DNA of 64,000 nucleotides, from the NCBI RefSeq assembly GCF_000429765.1, contig NZ_AUCM01000004.1:186001-250000 (forward strand), read 5' to 3'. This stretch comes from Gemmobacter nectariphilus DSM 15620. GTDB lineage: Bacteria > Pseudomonadota > Alphaproteobacteria > Rhodobacterales > Rhodobacteraceae. Shown one piece after another: positions 57,120 through 64,000 of this stretch; position 1 is the first letter of the stretch, and each line of letters opens with the position of its first letter. The notes under the pieces were generated by a model. That model ran no database searches. It had not been told where the DNA came from and saw nothing but the letters and a program-made list of their open reading frames with translations. The position numbers and the translations under genes were made by a program.

Positions 57120-59540
57120 ATGACCACAACCACCACCGTCGAGATCGAAGGCCTTTACTGCGCGGCCTGTGTCGGGCGGGCCGAGCGTGTCCTGCGCGCC
57201 CAGCCTGGCATCGACAGCGCCGAGGTCAATCTGGCCCAGAACACCGCGCGCATCGGCTTTGCCGGTGATCCTGACCTGAACGCCGCCGACACCGCGCTGA
57301 AACGCGCCGGCTATGGCCTGCGGCACGAGGTGACGCGGCTGGCGCTGGACGGGATGACCTGCGCCTCGTGCGTGGCGCGGGTGGAAAAGGTGCTGACCGC
57401 CCTGCCGGGGGTCGAGGGCGCAACCGCGAACCTTGCCGATACCTCGGTCACGGTGCGCCATGTTGCCGGGCCTGGCATGATCCCGGCCATGATGGCCGCG
57501 CTTGGCAAGGCCGGCTATCCGGCCGAACCCATGACCGATGCCCGCGCCGATCGTCAGGCCGCCGAAGAAGCCGCGATGAAGCGCCGGTTCCTGTGGGCAC
57601 TGGGGCTGACCTTGCCGGTGTTTGTGCTGGAAATGGGCGGGCATCTGATCCCGGCCTTTCACCACTGGGTGCTGCATACCATCGGGCAGGGGCCAAGCTG
57701 GACAGTGCAGGCGCTGTTGACCACCATCGTGCTGGCCGGGCCGGGGCGGGTGTTCCTGACGCGGGGGCTGCCATCGCTGGCGCGGCTCTCGCCCGACATG
57801 AACTCGCTGGTGGCGGTGGGCACGCTGTCGGCCTGGATCTATTCGATGGTCGCGCTGCTGGTGCCCTCGGTGCTGCCGGACAATGCCCGCGCGGTCTACT
57901 TCGAGGCGGCGGCGGTGATCGTCACGCTCATCCTGATGGGCCGCTGGCTGGAGGCACGGGCGCGCGGGCGCACGGGCGCCGCCATCCGGCGGCTGGTCGA
58001 TCTGCAACCCGACAGCGCGCTGGTCGAAACCCCCGACGGGGCCGAGGAGCGCAGCGCCCATGCCCTGCGCCCCGGCGACATCCTGCGCATCCGCCCCGGA
58101 GAGCGGCTGGCGGCCGATGGCGTCGTGCTGTCCGGCACCTCGTATATCGACGAAAGCATGATCACCGGAGAGCCGGTGCCCGTCGCCAAGGCCGAAGGCG
58201 CCGAGGTGACGGGCGGCACCGTGAATGGCACCGGCGCGCTGCGGGTGCAGGTGACGCGGGCCGGGGCCGACACCCGGCTGCAACAGATCGTGCGCATGGT
58301 GGGCGAGGCTCAGGCCGGCAAGCTGCCCATTCAGGCGCTGGTCGACAAGGTGACGGCGGTGTTCGTGCCGGTGGTCATGGGGCTGGCATTGCTGGCGGTG
58401 GTGGTCTGGCTGGTCGCGGGCGCGGCGCTCACCCAGGCGCTGGTCGCGGGGGTTTCGGTGCTGATCGTCGCCTGTCCTTGCGCCATGGGCCTTGCGACGC
58501 CAACCTCCATTCTGGTTGGCACCGGGCGGGCGGCGGAACTGGGCATCCTGTTCCGTAAGGGCGAGGCGCTGCAGCGGCTGTCCTCGGTTCAGGGCATCGC
58601 CTTTGACAAGACCGGCACGCTGACCGAAGGCCGCCCCGAACTGACCGATGTGGTGCTGGCGGATGGCGCCGACCGGGCGCAGGTGCTGGCCCTTGCGGCA
58701 GCGGTCGAGGCGCAGTCGGAACACCCTGTCGCGCTGGCGATCCGCCGCGGGGCCGAAGGGCTGGCCGTGCCCGAGGCAGACGGTGTGCAGGCCGTGCCGG
58801 GGCAGGGCGTCACGGGCCAGGTGGGCGGGCGGCAGATCGCCCTTGGCAACCCGCGCCTGATGGGGGCGCAAGGGATTGATATTGCCGCGCTGTCCCCGGC
58901 CGCGGCCGATCTGGCGGCGCGCGGGCGCACCGTGCTCTATGCGGCGGTTGATGGCCAGCCTGCGGCCCTGCTGGCGGTGGCCGACCCGATCAAGCCCGGC
59001 GCGGCCCCGGCGGTGGCGGCGCTGAAGGCGATGGGCCTGAAGGTCGCCATGGTCTCGGGCGATGCCCCGGCGACGGCGCAGGCGGTCGCAGCCGAGATCG
59101 GCATCGAAACCGTGGTGGCCGGCGTTCTGCCCGAAGGCAAGGTTCAGGCGATCGGCGGGCTTGGCCCGATGGCCTTTGTCGGCGACGGGATCAACGATGC
59201 CCCGGTGCTGGCGGCGGCCGAAGTCGGGCTGGCCATGGGGCAGGGCACCGATGTTGCCATCGAGGCGGCGGATGTCGTGCTCGCCTCGGGCGATCCGCGC
59301 GCGGTGGCAACGGCGGTGGAACTGGCCCGCGCGACGCTGCGCAATATCCGGCAAAACCTGTTCTGGGCCTTTGCCTATAACGCCGCGCTGATCCCGGTGG
59401 CGGCAGGCGTGTTCTACCCGGCCTTCGGGCTGATGCTCTCGCCCATGCTGGCGGCGGGGGCGATGGCGCTGTCCTCGGTGTTCGTGCTGTCGAACGCGCT
59501 GCGGCTGCGCCGGGCCGGCCACCGGATCGGAGAGCTGTGA
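57120..59540 (+). CDS. copA: Copper-translocating P-type ATPase CopA
   Basis: This 806-residue P1B-ATPase exports Cu(I). Two N-terminal HMA domains carry CxxC sites (GLYCAACVG and GMTCASCVA). The transmembrane CPC is VACPCAMGLATP with Cys452. The phosphorylation site is FDKTGTLTEG with Asp496, the HP motif is SEHPVALAI and the hinge is VGDGINDAPVL. ATG 57120 lies 30 bases after the CueR operator, and the region GGGGGGAAAGG is the ribosome-binding site. cueR follows with a 1-base overlap, making a self-contained copper operon. Confidence 0.96.
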   Translation: MTTTTTVEIEGLYCAACVGRAERVLRAQPGIDSAEVNLAQNTARIGFAGDPDLNAADTALKRAGYGLRHEVTRLALDGMTCASCVARVEKVLTALPGVEGATANLADTSVTVRHVAGPGMIPAMMAALGKAGYPAEPMTDARADRQAAEEAAMKRRFLWALGLTLPVFVLEMGGHLIPAFHHWVLHTIGQGPSWTVQALLTTIVLAGPGRVFLTRGLPSLARLSPDMNSLVAVGTLSAWIYSMVALLVPSVLPDNARAVYFEAAAVIVTLILMGRWLEARARGRTGAAIRRLVDLQPDSALVETPDGAEERSAHALRPGDILRIRPGERLAADGVVLSGTSYIDESMITGEPVPVAKAEGAEVTGGTVNGTGALRVQVTRAGADTRLQQIVRMVGEAQAGKLPIQALVDKVTAVFVPVVMGLALLAVVVWLVAGAALTQALVAGVSVLIVACPCAMGLATPTSILVGTGRAAELGILFRKGEALQRLSSVQGIAFDKTGTLTEGRPELTDVVLADGADRAQVLALAAAVEAQSEHPVALAIRRGAEGLAVPEADGVQAVPGQGVTGQVGGRQIALGNPRLMGAQGIDIAALSPAAADLAARGRTVLYAAVDGQPAALLAVADPIKPGAAPAVAALKAMGLKVAMVSGDAPATAQAVAAEIGIETVVAGVLPEGKVQAIGGLGPMAFVGDGINDAPVLAAAEVGLAMGQGTDVAIEAADVVLASGDPRAVATAVELARATLRNIRQNLFWAFAYNAALIPVAAGVFYPAFGLMLSPMLAAGAMALSSVFVLSNALRLRRAGHRIGEL

Positions 59541-59932
59541 TGAACATCAAGGAAGCGTCAGAGGCGACGGGCCTGCCGGCCAAGACCATCCGCTATTACG
59601 AAGACATTGGCCTGATCGCACCCAGGCGGCTGGCCAATGGCTATCGCCGCTTTGCCCCCGCCGATCTGGACCGGCTGGAGTTTCTGGCCCGCTCCCGCGC
59701 GCTGGGGTTCAGCATCGAGGATTGCCGCGCCCTGCTGTCCTTGCGCGCCGATCCCCACCGTGCCAGCGCCGATGTCAAACGCATCGCGCAGCACCATCTG
59801 GACGGGATCGACGACCGCATCGCCGCGCTTGAAGCGATGCGCGGCGCGCTGGCCGACATGATCGCCGCCTGTCCGGGGGACCAGGGGCCGCATTGCGCGA
59901 TCCTGTCCGGGATTTCGGGCGAGCGGTCCTGA
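59540..59932 (+). CDS. cueR: Cu(I)-responsive MerR regulator CueR
   Basis: This 130-residue MerR-family activator has an HTH with MNIKEASEATGLPAKTIRYY and EDIGLIAPRRLANGYRRF, then a dimerisation helix and the metal-binding loop AACPGDQGPHC. The loop keeps the CueR spacing of two Cys separated by seven residues. It starts at the overlapping TGATG junction with copA and should bind the operator at 57067-57097. A GTG 3 bases upstream is an alternative start. Confidence 0.93.
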   Translation: MNIKEASEATGLPAKTIRYYEDIGLIAPRRLANGYRRFAPADLDRLEFLARSRALGFSIEDCRALLSLRADPHRASADVKRIAQHHLDGIDDRIAALEAMRGALADMIAACPGDQGPHCAILSGISGERS

Positions 59933-59975
59933 CGCCCCGGGCGGCTGCGCTTTGGTGCCGCGCCGGGCCAGCCCG

Positions 59976-60665
59976 CTAGAACTCCAGCCAGCTTGCTGCC
60001 TTGATCTGCGGGCGCCCGCCGCGCAGGTTCTGCCGCAGGCCGAGTTCCATCTGCACGCGCTTGCCCGCCGACCAGACCGCCGAACCCGCCAGATGCAGAT
60101 CCGGCCGCTGCCCCCGGCCCAGGTCGGCCTGCACCTGCCCGATCAGCGCCAGCCGCTCGCGCGGGCGATAGCCGACGGTCGCCTCGGCTTTGGCCCGCGT
60201 CCCGGCAGGGCCAAGGTCAACCCGCATGTCCAGCGTTGCCCATCCCGGCCAGGGCCGGGCCAGCGCCTTGCCCAGACTGAGCCCGACCCGGGCCGAGACC
60301 ACGGGGCGGATCTTGACCACGGCCTGCCAGGTTGACGGGAAGTGGACCACGGGCACGGTGATGTTGATGTCCGTCTTGGGCATCCCCACGGCAACACCGG
60401 CAAACCAGGCCAGCTTCAACCCGCCCCGGTCCTGCATCGCCTTGTGAAAGCTGGCCGCAATCGACCAGTTGCCAGAGCCGGTATCATACCAGCCGTCCAG
60501 CGCCAGCCATCGCCCGCGGCCAAGCCCCCGTTCTGCCCACAGGCTGGCCGTCTGCCCGGTCGTGCCAAGCGTCACAAAGCTGCGCCCCTTGTCGCGGGGC
60601 CAAGGCCCGGCCGATGCCAGACCGGCCCAGATCAGCACCACGAAGACAACAAAAAACCCGCGCAT
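59976..60665 (-). CDS. Hypothetical exported protein, probable outer-membrane beta-barrel
   Basis: This 229-residue protein has a clear signal peptide (MRGFFVVFVVLIWAGLASAG, about residues 1-20). The mature part alternates polar and hydrophobic residues in strand-like runs (GLKLAWFAGVAVGMP, AVVKIRPVVSARVGLSLG, KAEATVGYRPRERLALIGQV, RVQMELGLRQNL) and ends in a C-terminal Phe, as outer-membrane barrels do. I recognise no named family. It is a single gene, with tail-to-tail orientation to cueR. Confidence 0.8.
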   Translation of the reverse strand: MRGFFVVFVVLIWAGLASAGPWPRDKGRSFVTLGTTGQTASLWAERGLGRGRWLALDGWYDTGSGNWSIAASFHKAMQDRGGLKLAWFAGVAVGMPKTDINITVPVVHFPSTWQAVVKIRPVVSARVGLSLGKALARPWPGWATLDMRVDLGPAGTRAKAEATVGYRPRERLALIGQVQADLGRGQRPDLHLAGSAVWSAGKRVQMELGLRQNLRGGRPQIKAASWLEF

Positions 60666-60706
60666 GGCCGAACCTTGCGCGGGTCTTGCTTAACGGGCGG
60701 TTAATG

Positions 60707-60765
60707 CCCCTTCATCTTTCCGAAAATATCCTCGGGGCTTCCAAAGGGGCAGACGGCCCCTTTGG
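60707..60765 (-). repeat. Dispersed intergenic repeat with 10-bp hairpin behind eno
   Basis: On the minus strand: CCAAAGGGGC, loop CGTCT, GCCCCTTTGG (60741-60765), then AAGCCCCGAGGATATTTTCG and GAAAGATGAAGGGG. It lies 58 bases past the eno stop. A second GC hairpin (GGGGGG/CCCCCC, 60802-60817) sits between them, and together they may form the eno 3' end. Confidence 0.75.
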
Positions 60766-60823
60766 CGGCGGGGCGCCCTTGGTTCAAGGCCCAGTGACGG
60801 CGGGGGGCTGGCCCCCCTGCACC

Positions 60824-62134
<1,311 letters not shown>

Positions 62135-62241
62135 TTAGCCCGTTCAGGCCCTTATGGAAAGAATGGTAGCGCTCGCGCAGGGCGCAAGCCGGAAACAACT
62201 GGCCCGGACTGTCGCGTCCTCTGTCCACCTGCGGGGCAGCG

Positions 62242-63159
62242 TCAGCGCCGCGCCAGCCGGCGTTCGCGCAAAAAGGTGTAGAAGCCCGATCCCACGATCA
62301 TCGTCCCGCCCAGCAGCGTCCAGCCATCGGGCACCTCGGCAAAGGCCAGCCAGCCCAGCACCATGGCAAAGACCAGCCGCGAATAGCGATAGGGCATGAT
62401 GGCCGACACCTCGCCCACGCGGGTTGCGCTGACCATCAGCGAATAGCCGGTCACGCCCATTCCCGCGAGGCCCGCCAGCATCAGCCAGTCAAGGCCCTGC
62501 GGCATGATCCAGTCCGACCCGGTCGCCACCATCAGGATAAGGCCCGAGGGAATGAACGAGGCCGAGCCCCACAGCGCCAGCGACAGCGACGACACCGCCC
62601 CGGCCACCTTGCGCGTGGCCAGATCGCGCACCGCCAGGCTGAACACCGCCGTCATCGTGGCCGCCGCCGCGAACCCCGACAGCCCGTCACCTGTCGGCCG
62701 CAAGATCACCAGAACACCCAGAAATCCGACCGCAACCGCCGCCCACCGCCGCCAGCCGACCTTTTCCCCCAGAAACAGCGCGGCCCCCAGCGTCATCGCC
62801 AGCGGCATGGTCTGGTGCAGCGCCGAGGCCGTGGCCAGCGGCATCAGCGTCAGCGCAGTGATGAACCCGGCCGTGCCCGACATTTCCGCCAGGTTGCGCA
62901 GCATCACCAGCGGGTGCAGGATCGCCGGGGTGACCAGCGGTTGCCGCTGGCGCAGCGCGACCAGCGACAGCACAAGGGTCGAGCCGATGCCGATCGCAAG
63001 GATGATCTCGCCTGCCGGAACGCGGCCCGAGACCGCCTTGGTCATCATGTCCTCGATGGCAAAGGCCGCCATGGCCGCCATCATCAAGAGGCCGCCGCGC
63101 AGGTTGTCGCGGGTCAGATCTGCGCTGGTCATCCGGGGGGGCCTTTTGCTGACGTGCAT
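62242..63159 (-). CDS. EamA/DMT family transporter
   Basis: This 305-residue protein has about ten transmembrane helices in two EamA repeats: GGLLMMAAMAAFAIEDMMTK at the start, EKVGWRRWAAVAVGFLGVLV in the middle and AFAEVPDGWTLLGGTMIVGS near the end. DMT transporters export amino acids, nucleosides or other metabolites, and the substrate is not visible. An in-frame ATG at 63132 (MTSADLTRDNLRG) is an equally good start. It is divergent from ribBA. Confidence 0.85.
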   Translation of the reverse strand: MHVSKRPPRMTSADLTRDNLRGGLLMMAAMAAFAIEDMMTKAVSGRVPAGEIILAIGIGSTLVLSLVALRQRQPLVTPAILHPLVMLRNLAEMSGTAGFITALTLMPLATASALHQTMPLAMTLGAALFLGEKVGWRRWAAVAVGFLGVLVILRPTGDGLSGFAAAATMTAVFSLAVRDLATRKVAGAVSSLSLALWGSASFIPSGLILMVATGSDWIMPQGLDWLMLAGLAGMGVTGYSLMVSATRVGEVSAIMPYRYSRLVFAMVLGWLAFAEVPDGWTLLGGTMIVGSGFYTFLRERRLARR

Positions 63160-63261
63160 GACTGGTGACCCTGCTGTGCGCCAAGGTCAAGCCGATAGGC
63201 TCTGGCCACCCGGCGCGGGCTGCGCTATCTGCCAAGGGACATGCGATCATAGGGGCTGCCG

Positions 63262-64000
63262 ATGTCCGAAAATTACGCCAAGCCGGGGCCGGTGGAACGC
63301 GACCTGGGCGCGGCCATCTCGCCCATCGAGGATATCATCGAAGATGCGCGCAACGGGCGCATGTTCATTCTGGTCGATCACGAGGATCGCGAGAATGAAG
63401 GCGATCTGGTGATCCCGGCGCAGATGTGCACGCCGGCGGCGATCAACTTCATGGCCACCCACGGGCGCGGGCTGATCTGTCTGGCCATGCCGGCGCAGCG
63501 GATCGAACAGCTTGGCCTGCCGCTGATGAGCCCCAAGAACTCCAGCCGTCACGAAACCGCCTTCACCCTGTCGATCGAGGCGCGCGAAGGGGTGACGACC
63601 GGGATTTCCGCCCATGACCGGGCGCGCACGATTTCCGTGGCCATCGACCCGACCAAGGGCGCGGCCGACATTGCAACGCCCGGCCATGTGTTCCCGCTGC
63701 GCGCCCGCGACGGCGGCGTTCTGGTGCGCGCCGGCCATACCGAGGCGGCGGTGGACATCAGCCGCCTTGCCGGGCTCAACCCCTCGGGCGTGATCTGCGA
63801 GATCATGAACGACGATGGCACCATGGCCCGTCTGCCCGATCTGGTCGCCTTTGCGCAAAGGCACGGGCTGAAGGTCGGCACGATTTCCGATCTGATCGCC
63901 TATCGCCGTCGCCATGACAATCTGGTCACGGAAAAGGCGGTGCGCCGCGTGACCTCGGCCTTTGGCGGCGACTGGCTGATGCGGGTCTATGTCGATGAAA
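63262..64000 (+). CDS. ribB: 3,4-dihydroxy-2-butanone 4-phosphate synthase, RibB(A) (3' end outside window)
   Basis: Translated directly from the sequence, the frame from ATG 63262 (AGGGG upstream) runs open to the window end (246 codons). It starts [16 protein letters not shown] and has the DHBP synthase motifs [20 protein letters not shown] (Glu and Asp metal ligands), [31 protein letters not shown] and [16 protein letters not shown]. After about residue 215 the sequence continues into a second domain ([19 protein letters not shown]), probably the GTP cyclohydrolase II-like part of RibBA. It acts in riboflavin synthesis. No FMN riboswitch is visible upstream. Confidence 0.93.
   Translation, partial: MSENYAKPGPVERDLGAAISPIEDIIEDARNGRMFILVDHEDRENEGDLVIPAQMCTPAAINFMATHGRGLICLAMPAQRIEQLGLPLMSPKNSSRHETAFTLSIEAREGVTTGISAHDRARTISVAIDPTKGAADIATPGHVFPLRARDGGVLVRAGHTEAAVDISRLAGLNPSGVICEIMNDDGTMARLPDLVAFAQRHGLKVGTISDLIAYRRRHDNLVTEKAVRRVTSAFGGDWLMRVYVDE

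Noticed and set aside
63160-63261. FMN riboswitch before ribBA
   Set aside because: The 102-base gap lacks the conserved RFN-element sequence blocks and is too short for the full structure with expression platform.

Overview
The window is a 64 kb piece of GC-rich chromosome from an alphaproteobacterium, most likely a Rhodobacterales/Paracoccaceae member close to Paracoccus. Reasons are the uniformly high GC at third codon positions, short alphaproteobacterial-type ProRS, an isocitrate dehydrogenase of the NADP homodimer type, TakP-like TRAP transport, and a family of GGATATTT/GGTATTT intergenic repeats that I associate with this group. I see no rRNA, tRNA, phage, insertion sequence or CRISPR array.

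Layout. 1-2239: end of an Old Yellow Enzyme, an SDR and a LysR regulator. 2342-12918 (minus): a long co-directional run with a TRAP substrate-binding protein, IlvD, an FAD-linked D-2-hydroxyacid dehydrogenase, the four subunits of a branched-chain 2-oxoacid dehydrogenase (E1a, E1b, E2, E3) and an acyl-CoA dehydrogenase. It reads as a supply-and-oxidise unit for (branched-chain) 2-oxo acids. 13674-21719: an AAA/ABC ATPase, then a three-gene cassette of a transglutaminase/DUF2126 putative amidoligase, a circularly permuted ATP-grasp/alpha-E fusion and a second transglutaminase. This is a widespread but functionally unexplained peptide-ligation system. 21761-26560: a molybdenum block (fdhD, trmO, a small membrane protein, modE, modABC) with two near-identical Mo-box palindromes. 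26778-30538: a TakP-type 2-oxoacid TRAP transporter whose large permease carries a collagen-like Gly/Pro tail.

31029-46773: VIT-family metal transporter, dual-specificity-like phosphatase plus zinc protease pair, divergent katG/oxyR, HAD phosphatase, thioesterase, ExoD, fused SecDF, ketopantoate-reductase-like protein with an FAD oxidoreductase, proS and a DUF2937 protein. 47094-54834: LolC/E-LolD, a peptidoglycan-binding protein, icd, two tandem YitT-family membrane proteins and typA. 55252-64000: cobT/cobS, a copper efflux operon copA-cueR with a textbook CueR operator, an outer-membrane-like hypothetical protein, eno, an EamA transporter and the start of ribBA (cut by the window end).

Main points for a second look: the ATP-grasp/amidoligase/transglutaminase cassette, the second TakP paralogue embedded in the 2-oxoacid dehydrogenase run, the Mo-box pair with an unannotated small membrane ORF, a composite hairpin repeat that occurs as mirrored copies behind typA and cobT, and several perfect operator-like inverted repeats (icd, second yitT).
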